Shown one piece after another: positions 46,977-55,860 of a DNA stretch of 64,000 nucleotides. The position numbers and the translations under genes are program-made. A model generated the notes under the pieces. It ran no database searches and had not been told where the DNA came from. It saw nothing but the letters and a program-made list of their open reading frames with translations. The DNA is from Sporomusaceae bacterium (lineage in GTDB: Bacteria > Bacillota > Negativicutes > UBA1444): positions 248,001 through 312,000 of the forward strand of contig JAHDPL010000007.1 of assembly GCA_018434355.1 (NCBI GenBank), read 5' to 3'. The first letter of the stretch is position 1. Every line of letters starts with the position of its first letter.

Positions 46977-47750
46977 TTGAAAATACTTGTGACCAATGAC
47001 GATGGAATCAAAGCGCCAGGCATCCGGGCGTTGCGGGATAAACTGAAAGAAGTCGCCGAAATTGTGGTTGCGGCGCCAGCTCAGCAACAAAGCGCCACCG
47101 GTCATTCGATCACCGTGTATCACCCGATCTGGGTCAATGAGTACCGGTTTGACGATTCGCGGATCAGCGGTTGGAAAATCGGCGGGACTCCGGCTGACAG
47201 CGTGAAAATCGCGCTCGATACCTTGATGATGGAAAAACCGGACCTGGTTGTTTCGGGGATTAATCAGGGGCCGAACCTTGCGACCGACGTACTTTATTCC
47301 GGTACAGTCAGCGCAGCCGTCGAAGGGGCGATGCACGGGATTCCGGCGATTGCCGTTTCGTTGGCGAGCTATGATTCGCCAGACTTCAACGCGGCAGCGG
47401 AGTTTTGCTGCAGCTTGGTCGAGCAGTTCAAAACAGGAAAACTGCCGAAGTTCAGTCTGCTGAATGTCAATGTGCCGCCGGGTCCGGCTGATGAAATCAA
47501 AGGCGTTTCGGTGACCCGGCTTGGCAGTATCGAATATGAGAATGCATTTGAAAAACGGACCGATCCGCATGGACGGACGTATTATTGGATGGCAGGCACG
47601 CCGGTGCAGGGCCATAACGCTGCAGACACAGATGTGGCGGCGATCGAGCAGGGACGGATCTCGATCACGCCGATTCATTTTGACCTGACGGATTACACTT
47701 TGCTGGATGAGCTGCGCGGCTGGAATCGCAGCAATGGAAAGATTTCCTGA
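46977..47750 (+). CDS. surE: 5'/3'-nucleotidase SurE
   Basis: A metal-dependent phosphatase acting on nucleoside monophosphates and short polyphosphate. It begins MKILVTNDDGIKAPGIRAL (acidic metal ligands DD), with SATGHSITVYHPI, the catalytic VVSGINQGPNLATDVLYSGT and SVTRLG. The start is TTG 46977 behind GCGGGGG (257 residues); an in-frame reading from 46878 merely re-reads queE. Its context, after queDE and before iorAB, gives no clear clue to the nucleotide handled. Confidence 0.93.
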   Translation: MKILVTNDDGIKAPGIRALRDKLKEVAEIVVAAPAQQQSATGHSITVYHPIWVNEYRFDDSRISGWKIGGTPADSVKIALDTLMMEKPDLVVSGINQGPNLATDVLYSGTVSAAVEGAMHGIPAIAVSLASYDSPDFNAAAEFCCSLVEQFKTGKLPKFSLLNVNVPPGPADEIKGVSVTRLGSIEYENAFEKRTDPHGRTYYWMAGTPVQGHNAADTDVAAIEQGRISITPIHFDLTDYTLLDELRGWNRSNGKIS

Positions 47751-47792
47751 CGCAAGTAAGAGTCTAAAACGTTGAGAAATGAAGGTGGCAGC

Positions 47793-49529
47793 ATGCGTAA
47801 ATTATTGACCGGAAATGAAGCGATTGCCCGCGGCGCCTATGAGGCAGGCGTTCGGGTTGCCTGTGCCTATCCGGGAACTCCCAGCACGGAGATTTTGGAG
47901 AACATCGCCCAATACTCCGAGATTGATTCACAATGGTCCACCAATGAAAAAGTTTCAGTTGAAGTGGCGCAGGGCGCCTGTTTTGCCGGCGCCCGCGTAT
48001 TGGTTGCGATGAAACATGTCGGAGTGAATGTGGCTGCCGATCCGTTGTTCACTCTGGGGTATAACGGAGTGAATGGCGGTTTTATTTTTGTTTCCGCCGA
48101 CGATCCGGGGATGCACAGTTCACAGAATGAACAGGATAATCGGTACTATGCAAAATTCATGAAAACGGTTTTGCTGGAACCGTCCGACAGCCAGGAAGCA
48201 AAGGAGCTGGTCGGCCAGGGGCTGGAAATCAGCGAACAGTTTGACACGCCGGTCTTGCTGCGAACCACGACCCGGATTTCTCACTCCAAAAGCCTGGTCA
48301 GCTTGTCGCCGCGCCAGGAAATTCCGCTCAAACCCTACGAAAAGAATCCGGTCAAAAATTTTGTCATGCCGGCGCACCAGCGGATCAAACGGCCTGGTAT
48401 TGAGGACCGGCTGCAGCGCTTGGCGAAATATGCCGATACATTCCCCGGCAACCGGGTTGAAGAGGGCGGCGCGGAGTTTGCCGTCATTACCAGCGGCCCG
48501 GGCTATCTATATGCCAAAGAAGCTCTGGGTGACAGGGCGACCTATTTGAAACTGACGATGACCTGGCCGCTGCCGGCTGGTTTGATCCGCGATTTTATCG
48601 ACAAACATGGCAAAGTATACCTTGTTGAAGAAGGCGAGCCGTTTTTGGAAGAGCAGATCAACGCTCTCGGACTGTCGGTTATTGGCAAGGAATTGTTTCC
48701 CCGTATTGGTGAATTAAGCGCCGCGATTGTGCGAGAAAAGTTGCTAGGTACCGCTTTGCAACGACTGACTGTCGATTGTTCGGCGGTGCCGGGGCGCCCG
48801 CCGGTGCTCTGCGCCGGGTGTCCGCATCGCGGAGTTTTTGCCATGGTTGCTAAGAGTGCCGACATTGTGACCAGCGATATCGGTTGTTATTCGCTGGGAT
48901 TCATGTCGCCGCTGAATGTCGGTGACACTTGCATCGATATGGGCGCCAGCATTCCCAATGCGCTCGGTTTTGCCAAAGTCCTGCCGGACCGCAAAATCGT
49001 GGCGACGATCGGTGACTCGACTTTTTTACACTCCGGCATTACCGGCCTGATTGATCTGGTATACAATCAGGGTGCAGTGACCGTTGTTATTTTGGACAAC
49101 CGGATTACCGGCATGACCGGGCATCAGCAAAACCCGGCCAGCGGCTTTGATATTCATGGCAAGCCCGCGCCGCAGGTCGACCTGGAACAGATTGTCCGCG
49201 CCTGTGGCATAACCAGTCTCTGGACTGTCGATGCCTATGATTTGGCCCAAACCAATGCAGCGCTGCAGGCGGCGCTGGCCAGCGGCGGTCCGGCTGTCGT
49301 GATCGCCAGACGCCCCTGCATCCTGATCCAACGCAATGTAGTCCGCGAGCCGCTGGAAATTGCCGCCGACCTTTGCAAGCGCTGCAAAGCCTGTCTGAAA
49401 GTGGGCTGTCCGGCTATTGAATTTGCCGGCGGTGTTGTACGGATTGATTCAGTGATGTGCACCGGTTGCGGTGTTTGCCGGCAGGTCTGTAAATTTGGCG
49501 CAATGCGAAAGGCAGGTGGCGCGCAATGA
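47793..49529 (+). CDS. iorA: Indolepyruvate:ferredoxin oxidoreductase, alpha subunit
   Basis: IorAB oxidises aryl pyruvates to aryl-acetyl-CoA with ferredoxin in anaerobes. The 578-residue alpha subunit has the N-terminal pyrimidine-binding domain (LLTGNEAIARGAYEAG, AYPGTPSTEI), a TPP-binding domain (CAGCPHRGVFAM, GDSTFLHSGITGLIDLVYNQ) and a C-terminal two-cluster ferredoxin domain (CKRCKACLKVGCP, CTGCGVCRQVC). ATG 47793 follows GAAGGTGG. It overlaps iorB by four bases. Confidence 0.95.
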   Translation: MRKLLTGNEAIARGAYEAGVRVACAYPGTPSTEILENIAQYSEIDSQWSTNEKVSVEVAQGACFAGARVLVAMKHVGVNVAADPLFTLGYNGVNGGFIFVSADDPGMHSSQNEQDNRYYAKFMKTVLLEPSDSQEAKELVGQGLEISEQFDTPVLLRTTTRISHSKSLVSLSPRQEIPLKPYEKNPVKNFVMPAHQRIKRPGIEDRLQRLAKYADTFPGNRVEEGGAEFAVITSGPGYLYAKEALGDRATYLKLTMTWPLPAGLIRDFIDKHGKVYLVEEGEPFLEEQINALGLSVIGKELFPRIGELSAAIVREKLLGTALQRLTVDCSAVPGRPPVLCAGCPHRGVFAMVAKSADIVTSDIGCYSLGFMSPLNVGDTCIDMGASIPNALGFAKVLPDRKIVATIGDSTFLHSGITGLIDLVYNQGAVTVVILDNRITGMTGHQQNPASGFDIHGKPAPQVDLEQIVRACGITSLWTVDAYDLAQTNAALQAALASGGPAVVIARRPCILIQRNVVREPLEIAADLCKRCKACLKVGCPAIEFAGGVVRIDSVMCTGCGVCRQVCKFGAMRKAGGAQ

Positions 49530-50101
49530 AACAACCGATCAATATCCTGATTGTCGGCGTTGGCGGGCAGGGAACCTTGTTTGCAGGTAAAGTCATCGGC
49601 AGTGTAGCCGAACGCTGCGGGTTTGATGTCAAGCAGTCCGAAGTGCATGGCATGGCGCAACGCGGCGGCAGTGTCGTCACCTATGTCCGGTTTGGCAATA
49701 ATGTTGTTTCGCCCCTGGTGGAAAAAGGCGAAGCAGACATTATTGTTGCTTTTGAACAATTGGAAGCGCTGCGCTGGAGTGAATATCTGAAACCGGCTGG
49801 CACGATTATCGTCAACGAACTGAAGATTTCGCCGATGCCGGTTATCACTGGCGCTGCGCAATACCCGGACAATATTTTCGCCCGTCTGGAGCAGGCCGGA
49901 GTCAGCACCATTCGCGTCAATGCCGGACAACTGGCCGCTGATAGTGGCAATCCCAAGGCACTCAATATTGTCTTATTAGGTTTGCTGGCAAAGCGATTAC
50001 CGGTAGCACGCGAATTATGGGATGCAGCGATCAGCGAAGTTGGTCCGGCGCAGAGTCGGGCGGCCAATCTGCTGGCATTTGATAAAGGCTGGACGTTTTG
50101 A
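49526..50101 (+). CDS. iorB: Indolepyruvate:ferredoxin oxidoreductase, beta subunit
   Basis: The gamma/beta-type partner of IorA, which holds the CoA-binding side of the enzyme. The 191-residue protein starts with the family motif ILIVGVGGQGTLFAGKVIG, followed by VKQSEVHGMAQRGGSVVTYV and NIVLLGLLAKRL. It overlaps iorA at its start and the HAD gene at its end (TGATG), so all three are coupled. With the kor genes at 61403-63973 the window encodes two ferredoxin-linked 2-oxoacid systems. Confidence 0.95.
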   Translation: MKQPINILIVGVGGQGTLFAGKVIGSVAERCGFDVKQSEVHGMAQRGGSVVTYVRFGNNVVSPLVEKGEADIIVAFEQLEALRWSEYLKPAGTIIVNELKISPMPVITGAAQYPDNIFARLEQAGVSTIRVNAGQLAADSGNPKALNIVLLGLLAKRLPVARELWDAAISEVGPAQSRAANLLAFDKGWTF

Positions 50102-50775
50102 TGCGGCGACTGCGTTTGCGCGGCGTTTTTTTCGATCTGGACGGCACCCTGCTGGATACGACGCCTTTGATCCTTAAATCGTTTCAGCACACATTTCAGC
50201 ATCATTTTCAGCGTCAGGTGACGATCGAAGACATCCAACCGTTCATGGGTCAGCCTTTGCGAGCCGCAATGGCAGCGATGGCCCCCGGGCGGGAAGATGA
50301 GGTCACCGCGACTTATCGGTCTTTTAATCTAGAGCATCACGATCAACTGGCAGCTATCTTCAGCGGCGTTCATGATACGGTGAAGCTTCTTTATGAAGCC
50401 GGCGTAAAATTGGCGATTGTGACTTCCAAGACATCTGCTACGGCGCGGCGCGGCTTGCGGCTGTTCAACATGGAGCAGTACTTCGAGCCGGTGATCGGCG
50501 TGGAAGAAGTTCACAAGCATAAGCCGGACCCGGAGCCGGTGTTCGCCGCTTTACGGGCAACCGGACTATTACCGGCCGATTGCCTGATGGTCGGCGATAG
50601 TCCGCATGATCTGCTCAGCGGTCACGGGGCGGGACTGAAAACAGCCGCCGTTCGCTGGACTCACGTGGCCTGGGCCGATGTCGTGGCCGCCAATCCCGAT
50701 TTTGTTCTTGAATCTCTGGCTGATATTCTGCCGATTGTGTTTGACGAAAAGGGGAAGGACGGTGTGCTTGCATGA
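50101..50775 (+). CDS. HAD-superfamily phosphatase, PpaX/Gph-like
   Basis: A 224-residue HAD hydrolase with motif I GVFFDLDGTLLDTTPLI, motif II VTSKT, the motif III Lys in HKHKPDPEPV and motif IV MVGDSPHDLL, plus a helical cap (about 20-95). It resembles PpaX pyrophosphatase and phosphoglycolate phosphatase. Genes of this type accompany phosphorylases, where removal of pyrophosphate or sugar phosphates helps; here mtnP follows with a four-base overlap. Substrate unproven. ATG 50101 is the likely start, with TTG 50098 just before it. Confidence 0.88.
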   Translation: MRRLRLRGVFFDLDGTLLDTTPLILKSFQHTFQHHFQRQVTIEDIQPFMGQPLRAAMAAMAPGREDEVTATYRSFNLEHHDQLAAIFSGVHDTVKLLYEAGVKLAIVTSKTSATARRGLRLFNMEQYFEPVIGVEEVHKHKPDPEPVFAALRATGLLPADCLMVGDSPHDLLSGHGAGLKTAAVRWTHVAWADVVAANPDFVLESLADILPIVFDEKGKDGVLA

Positions 50776-51575
50776 AACAGAATCCAACGATTGCCGTCAT
50801 CGGCGGTACCGGAGTGTATGATCCCAAGATGCTCAGCCGGATTGAAACATTGGCAGTGGACACACCCTATGGGACGGTGACCTGCCAGAGCGGGGAATAC
50901 GCCGGCAAGCTGGTCGCATTCATCCCCCGACATGGCAGCAGCCATTCGATTCCGCCGCATCTGATTAACTATCGGGCGAACATTTGGGCGTTGAAAAAAA
51001 TCGGTGTGCGAAAAATCCTGGCGACCACTGCGGTCGGTTCCTTGAATCCGCAATACAAGCCAGGCGACTTTGTCTTTCCCGATCAGTTCCTCGATTTCAC
51101 CAAGAGCCGGGTATTGACATTTTTTGAAGGTGGCGAACGTGGCGTTGTCCATGTCGATGTGACCACGCCCTATTGTCAGGATTTGATCCGGCAATTGGCT
51201 GACGCAGCGGCAAAACTCAATTTATCGGCGTATAGCGGCGGCTGTTATGTCTGTACCGAAGGACCCCGCTTCGAGACGGCGGCTGAAGTGAAAGCATATC
51301 GGCATCTCGGCGGCGATGTCGTCGGGATGACCGGCGTGCCGGAAGCGGTGCTGGCCCGCGAGGCGGAAATCTGCTATACCACGGTTTCGATGGTGACGAA
51401 TTTTGCCGCCGGAATTAGTAAAGAACTGCTGACGCATCGCGAAGTGTTTGAAACAATGCAGCAAAACAGCGAAAATATCCGCAAACTGCTGGCCGAGGCG
51501 ATCGAAGCGATCGATCCGCAGACTGACTGTGCCTGCCATCATGCGTTGCAGGAATTTGGCGGTTTTAAATTTTGA
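50772..51575 (+). CDS. mtnP: Methylthioadenosine/methylthioinosine phosphorylase (probably 6-oxopurine-specific)
   Basis: A 267-residue PNP/MTAP-family trimeric phosphorylase: AVIGGTGVY, phosphate site PRHGSSHSIPPHLINYRAN, CTEGPRFETAAEV and VGMTGVPEAVLAREAE. The base-recognition residue is Asn 210 (VTNFAAG). Human MTAP, which uses adenine, has Asp at this place, while human PNP and Pseudomonas methylthioinosine phosphorylase have Asn and use hypoxanthine. With the MtaD-type deaminase in the same operon, I infer that the real substrate is methylthioinosine or 5'-deoxyinosine. ATG overlaps the HAD gene by four bases. Confidence 0.88.
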   Translation: MKQNPTIAVIGGTGVYDPKMLSRIETLAVDTPYGTVTCQSGEYAGKLVAFIPRHGSSHSIPPHLINYRANIWALKKIGVRKILATTAVGSLNPQYKPGDFVFPDQFLDFTKSRVLTFFEGGERGVVHVDVTTPYCQDLIRQLADAAAKLNLSAYSGGCYVCTEGPRFETAAEVKAYRHLGGDVVGMTGVPEAVLAREAEICYTTVSMVTNFAAGISKELLTHREVFETMQQNSENIRKLLAEAIEAIDPQTDCACHHALQEFGGFKF

Positions 51576-51592
51576 CAGGGAGTGAAACGCGA

Positions 51593-52645
51593 TTGCAATC
51601 GATGCTGTGGCAAAACGGGGCATTGGTTTTGCTGGACCAGACCAAGCTGCCCCTGCAGGAAGAATATATCGAGTGTCGCGACTACCGACGGGTGGCCGAG
51701 GCGATCCGTCGGTTGGAAGTGCGCGGTGCGCCGGCGATCGGTGCGGCGGCTGCCTATGGTTTGGTGCTGGGGGCCGCTGAAATTCTGCGTAATCAGGCGG
51801 ATCTGGCTGAAGAGCTGCCGGCGGTTGCCGACGAACTCAAGGCGACCCGACCGACGGCGGTCAATTTGTTTTGGGCGATCGAACGGATGATGCAGGTATT
51901 TGAAAACCTTCAACAGGCTGTATCCGCCCCCGAAATAGTGGCCAAGCTGGAAGCCGCCGCTATCGAGATTTCCGACAAGGACAAGCAGGTGAATGAAAGT
52001 ATTGCCCGGCATGGGGCGACTTTATTTACCAATCCGGTTTCGATCCTGACCCATTGCAATGCCGGCGCACTGGCAACCGTAGCGGTGGGCACTGCGCTCG
52101 GCGTGATCGAGCGGGCCTGGCGCGAAGGAAACGTCAGCGAAGTGTTTGCCGACGAAACCCGCCCCTTGCTGCAAGGCGCCCGGTTGACGGCGGTCGAACT
52201 GTCGCAGGCAGGAATCCCGGTGACGCTGATTACCGACAATATGGCGGCTTGGGTGATGAAGACAGGCAAAGTGCAGGCAATCATCGTCGGGGCAGACCGG
52301 ATCGCTGCCAATGGCGATGTGGCCAACAAGATCGGCACATATGGATTGTCGGTACTGGCCGCCGAACATGGCATTCCCTTTTATGTCGCCGCTCCGCTGT
52401 CCACGTTTGATTTTATGCTGGCGAGCGGCGCAGGAATCCCGATCGAAGAGCGCAATCCAGAGGAAGTGTTCCAGTTTGCCGGTGTCCGTTCAGCGCCCTA
52501 TGGAATTAAGGCGTTTAACCCAGCTTTTGATGTCACGCCGGCTGACAAGGTCACTGCGATTATCACCGAAGCCGGTGTGATCAGAGCCCCCTATAAGGAA
52601 GCGATCCAACAGTTAGCCCAAAAGATGAAGGAGGAAACAAAATGA
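51593..52645 (+). CDS. mtnA: S-methyl-5-thioribose-1-phosphate isomerase
   Basis: Converts the aldose 1-phosphate from the phosphorylase into methylthioribulose-1-phosphate; family members also act on 5-deoxyribose-1-phosphate. The 350-residue protein has LVLLDQTKLPLQEEYIEC, RRLEVRGAPAIGAAAAYG, the catalytic Cys in THCNAGALAT, ADETRPLLQGARLTA and the catalytic Asp in VGADRIAANGDVANKIGTY. I use TTG 51593 because AGGGAG lies ten bases ahead and the family begins there; TTG 51572 and ATG 51602 are alternatives. It overlaps ahcY by four bases. Confidence 0.94.
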   Translation: MQSMLWQNGALVLLDQTKLPLQEEYIECRDYRRVAEAIRRLEVRGAPAIGAAAAYGLVLGAAEILRNQADLAEELPAVADELKATRPTAVNLFWAIERMMQVFENLQQAVSAPEIVAKLEAAAIEISDKDKQVNESIARHGATLFTNPVSILTHCNAGALATVAVGTALGVIERAWREGNVSEVFADETRPLLQGARLTAVELSQAGIPVTLITDNMAAWVMKTGKVQAIIVGADRIAANGDVANKIGTYGLSVLAAEHGIPFYVAAPLSTFDFMLASGAGIPIEERNPEEVFQFAGVRSAPYGIKAFNPAFDVTPADKVTAIITEAGVIRAPYKEAIQQLAQKMKEETK

Positions 52646-53883
52646 AATCAATTATTCGCGACGCTAAACTTGCACCGCAGGGGCATGACAAAATAAACTG
52701 GGTCATCGAACACATGCCGGTGTTGAACTCGTTGAATAAAGAATTCTTAAAGACAAAGCCGTTGGCCGGGATCAATATGGTCGTGACCGTTCATCTGGAG
52801 GCCAAAACCGCCTATTTGTGCATGGTGTTGAAAAATGCCGGCGCCAATGTGGTGGTAACCGGTAGCAATCCGCTTTCCACTCAGGATGATGTCGCGGCAG
52901 CGCTGGCCGAACATGGCGTCGGCGTTTTTGCCTGGTACAATACGACCCAGGAAGAGTATGACCAATTCCTGCATCATGCGTTGGATACAAAACCGCATAT
53001 TATCATTGATGACGGCGGCGATCTGGTATCGCTGTTGCACGGCGAACGGGCCGACCTGGCTGCCAACGTTATGGGTGGTTCGGAAGAAACCACCACCGGT
53101 GTGCTGCGCCTGCGGGCACTGGCGGCGCAGGGGCGGCTAAAATTCCCGATGATTTCGGTCAATGATGCGGATTGCAAACATTTGTTCGACAATCGTTATG
53201 GCACTGGTCAGTCGGTCTGGGATGGCATCATGAGGACCACCAACCTGTCCATCGCCGGAAAAACTGCTGTCGTTGCCGGTTATGGCTGGTGCGGCAAGGG
53301 CGTGGCAATGCGGGCCAGAGGCTTGGGCGCCCATGTGGTGGTTACCGAAATCAACCCGATCAAAGCAGCGGAAGCCGTGTTTGACGGTTATCAGGTGTTG
53401 CCGATGTCTAAAGCGGCTGCTGTAGGCGATATCTTTGTCACGGTGACCGGTTGCAACGACGTGATTCGCCGCGAACATCTGGAAGTGATGAAACCGGGCG
53501 CGATCATGGCTAATGCCGGTCATTTCGACGTGGAAATCAACAAAAACGATTTGCTGGCTCTGTCGAAATCGACCCGGACCGTGCGTAAAAATATTGAAGA
53601 ATTTGTTATGGCAGATGGCCGCAAACTGTATCTGCTGGCCGAAGGCCGTCTGGTCAACCTGGCGGCGGGCGATGGGCACCCGACCGAAATCATGGACCTG
53701 TCATTTGCGATGCAGGCGCTGGCAGCGTTGCATATCCTGAACAATCACAAGAATATGACGAACGATGTCCACAATCTGCCCTACGAATTGGACCTGCGGG
53801 TGGCGCACCTGAAACTGGCGGCGATGGGAATCGAAATTGATGCATTGACCAGTTGCCAGACCGATTATCTGCACCAGGCCTAA
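52642..53883 (+). CDS. ahcY: S-adenosylhomocysteine / S-inosylhomocysteine hydrolase family
   Basis: Cleaves the thioether of the SAM by-product to homocysteine, using bound NAD. The 413-residue protein has HLEAKTAYL, DDGGDLV, GGSEETTTGVLRL, NDADCKHLFDNRYGTGQS, the Rossmann GYGWCGKGVAMRARGLGA and NAGHFDVEI. It is the shorter form lacking the C-terminal KPDHYRY-like tail, as in Thermotoga and archaea; some such enzymes work on S-inosylhomocysteine after deamination. The deaminase two genes downstream makes that possible. Coupled to mtnA (ATGA) and followed four bases later by the aldolase. Confidence 0.92.
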   Translation: MKSIIRDAKLAPQGHDKINWVIEHMPVLNSLNKEFLKTKPLAGINMVVTVHLEAKTAYLCMVLKNAGANVVVTGSNPLSTQDDVAAALAEHGVGVFAWYNTTQEEYDQFLHHALDTKPHIIIDDGGDLVSLLHGERADLAANVMGGSEETTTGVLRLRALAAQGRLKFPMISVNDADCKHLFDNRYGTGQSVWDGIMRTTNLSIAGKTAVVAGYGWCGKGVAMRARGLGAHVVVTEINPIKAAEAVFDGYQVLPMSKAAAVGDIFVTVTGCNDVIRREHLEVMKPGAIMANAGHFDVEINKNDLLALSKSTRTVRKNIEEFVMADGRKLYLLAEGRLVNLAAGDGHPTEIMDLSFAMQALAALHILNNHKNMTNDVHNLPYELDLRVAHLKLAAMGIEIDALTSCQTDYLHQA

Positions 53884-53887
53884 GATG

Positions 53888-54538
53888 ATGAATACGCTGA
53901 TGGAAATGCGGCAGGCCGTGGTGGAAACCGGCCGGCAAATGATCGGGCGCGGTCTCGTTGCCGGCACCTGGGGCAACATCAGTATGCGCAGCCAAAGCGG
54001 TGAACAGATTGCGATCACACCGTCGGGGCGTCCCTATGACCAGTTGACGCCTGAGGATATTGTCGTGGTCGATCCGGCAGGTCAGATTCTGGCCGGTCGG
54101 CGGCCGTCGTCAGAACTGGCATTGCATTTGGCAATATACCACGCACGAACAGATGTTCTTGCGATTGTTCACACGCACAGTTTGTATGCAACGGCGTGTG
54201 CGGTGGCCGGCAAGGCGATTCCGGCCAGTCTGGAAGAAATGGTTCAGGCTGTCGGCGGGCCGGTGCAGGTCGCTGCCTATGCGTTGCCGGGAACAGTGGA
54301 ACTGGCCGCCAATGCCGTGGCGGCGCTGGCCGACCGCAGCGCAGTTTTGCTGGCCAATCATGGCGTAGCAGCCTGCGGCCCATCGCTGTCTGAGGCGCTG
54401 CTGGTAGCCGAGCTGGTCGAAAAAGCGGCGCATATCCATGTAATGGCACAGCAACTGGGCGGTGCGCGTGAACTGAGCGAAGAAGATGTGGCGCTAATGC
54501 GGCGGTTTTATCTCGAGCATTACCGACCCGGTAAATAG
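53888..54538 (+). CDS. ald2: Class II aldolase, probable 5-deoxyribulose/methylthioribulose-1-phosphate aldolase
   Basis: A zinc aldolase of the fuculose-phosphate aldolase/MtnB superfamily: GNISMR, TPSGRPYDQL, the acid in SSELALHLAIY, zinc His in VHTHSLYATA and the third His in LLANHGVAACG. Superfamily members include both MtnB dehydratases and Ald2 of the DHAP shunt. No other genes of the oxygen-dependent methionine cycle (mtnC, mtnD, mtnW) are nearby, so aldol cleavage to DHAP plus acetaldehyde or methylthioacetaldehyde is my preferred reading. Two adjacent ATGs (53885 and 53888) are possible starts. mtaD follows 12 bases later. Confidence 0.8.
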   Translation: MNTLMEMRQAVVETGRQMIGRGLVAGTWGNISMRSQSGEQIAITPSGRPYDQLTPEDIVVVDPAGQILAGRRPSSELALHLAIYHARTDVLAIVHTHSLYATACAVAGKAIPASLEEMVQAVGGPVQVAAYALPGTVELAANAVAALADRSAVLLANHGVAACGPSLSEALLVAELVEKAAHIHVMAQQLGGARELSEEDVALMRRFYLEHYRPGK

Positions 54539-54550
54539 AGGAGGATTAGC

Positions 54551-55834
54551 ATGAACAAACTACTGCTTGAATCCGGAAAATACCTCAATCCGTCCGGTGA
54601 AGCTGTCAGCGGCGATATCGGCATTGAAAACGGCAAAATCCTGTTTTGCGGCGTCAAGCCGGCGGGCTGGCAGGCGGATGAAGTCATTGATTGCCATAAC
54701 AGCTTTACGACACCGGGATTTGTCAATGCTCACACGCATGCGGCAATGACGTTGTTCCGCAGTTATGCCGATGACATGGCGCTGCTCGACTGGCTGCAAC
54801 AAAAAGTCTGGCCGGCAGAAGCCAAATTGGTTGCGGAAGATGTCTACTGGGGCACTCAGCTGGCGATTGCTGAAATGCTGGCGTCAGGCACCACCGCATT
54901 CGCCGATATGTATTTCTTCATGGATCAGGTTGCCAAAGCCTGCATGGAAACCGGCATGCGTGCTTCCCTGTCGCGCGGCCTGATTGAAGCCGACGGACCG
55001 CAGCAGGATCAACGATTTGAAGAAAACGAACAATTATTCGTTGATTATCACGGAGCGGCGGATGGCCGGATTACAGTCATGCTTGGCCCGCACGCGCCGT
55101 ATACCTGTCCGCCGGAGTGCATGAAAAAAGTTGTCGCCATGGCGGAGCGGCTGGGAGCGGAAATCCACGTACACCTGGCCGAGACCCAGTGGGAAGTCGA
55201 CCAGAGCATGAAAAAATATGGCAAATCGCCGGTCGCAGTGCTGAATGAACTCGGCGTATTTGAACGCGGCGCCATGGCAGCGCACTGCGTCTGGGTATCA
55301 CCGGAAGATATCGAGATTCTGGCGGCGAAAAAAGTGCGGGTCGTGCATAACCCGGCCAGCAACATGAAGCTGGCCAGCGGCGCGGCGCCAGTTGCGGCGA
55401 TGCTTGCCGCCGGCGTGACGGTTGCACTCGGTACGGACGGGGCGACCAGCAATAATAATCTGGACATGCTGGAAGAAGTCCGGTTAGCTTCCTTCCTGCA
55501 AAAACTGAACCGCATGGACCCTACGGTACTGCCGACCCGACAAGTATTGGCTTTGGCGACACAGGGCGGCGCAGCGGCTCTCGGTCAGGCCGACTCGCTG
55601 GGGAAAATCGCGCCGGGGTATAAAGCGGATTTGGCGATTTTCAACACAACCGCACCGCACTGGTGGCCACAGCATGATCTGGCGTCGATGCTGGCTTATG
55701 CGGCCAATGCCGCCGATGTCAGCCATACGCTGGTCGATGGCCGGGTGCTGTATCGCAACGGCGAGTTTACCACGCTCGACATTGAGAAGGTGAAGGCGGA
55801 AGCTGGCGCCCGGGGCCTGCGCCTGGTCAAGTAG
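54551..55834 (+). CDS. mtaD: 5-methylthioadenosine/S-adenosylhomocysteine deaminase family
   Basis: An amidohydrolase that deaminates SAM by-products to their inosine forms; related archaeal enzymes also use 5'-deoxyadenosine. The 427-residue protein has the metal site TPGFVNAHTHAAMTLFRSYA, the second metal His in HVHLAETQWEV, AHCVWVSPEDIEIL and the metal Asp in LGTDGATSNNNLDMLEE. ATG 54551 follows AGAGGAGG. Its presence with the Asn-type phosphorylase is the basis for proposing a deamination-first salvage route. Confidence 0.94.
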   Translation: MNKLLLESGKYLNPSGEAVSGDIGIENGKILFCGVKPAGWQADEVIDCHNSFTTPGFVNAHTHAAMTLFRSYADDMALLDWLQQKVWPAEAKLVAEDVYWGTQLAIAEMLASGTTAFADMYFFMDQVAKACMETGMRASLSRGLIEADGPQQDQRFEENEQLFVDYHGAADGRITVMLGPHAPYTCPPECMKKVVAMAERLGAEIHVHLAETQWEVDQSMKKYGKSPVAVLNELGVFERGAMAAHCVWVSPEDIEILAAKKVRVVHNPASNMKLASGAAPVAAMLAAGVTVALGTDGATSNNNLDMLEEVRLASFLQKLNRMDPTVLPTRQVLALATQGGAAALGQADSLGKIAPGYKADLAIFNTTAPHWWPQHDLASMLAYAANAADVSHTLVDGRVLYRNGEFTTLDIEKVKAEAGARGLRLVK

Positions 55835-55860
55835 AGTTCACAGCAAAAGGAGGAATTTGC

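Noticed and set aside
51572-51592. Earlier TTG start for mtnA at 51572
   Set aside because: It would overlap the mtnP stop and lie before the AGGAG-type site; TTG 51593 matches the family's N-terminus and spacing better.
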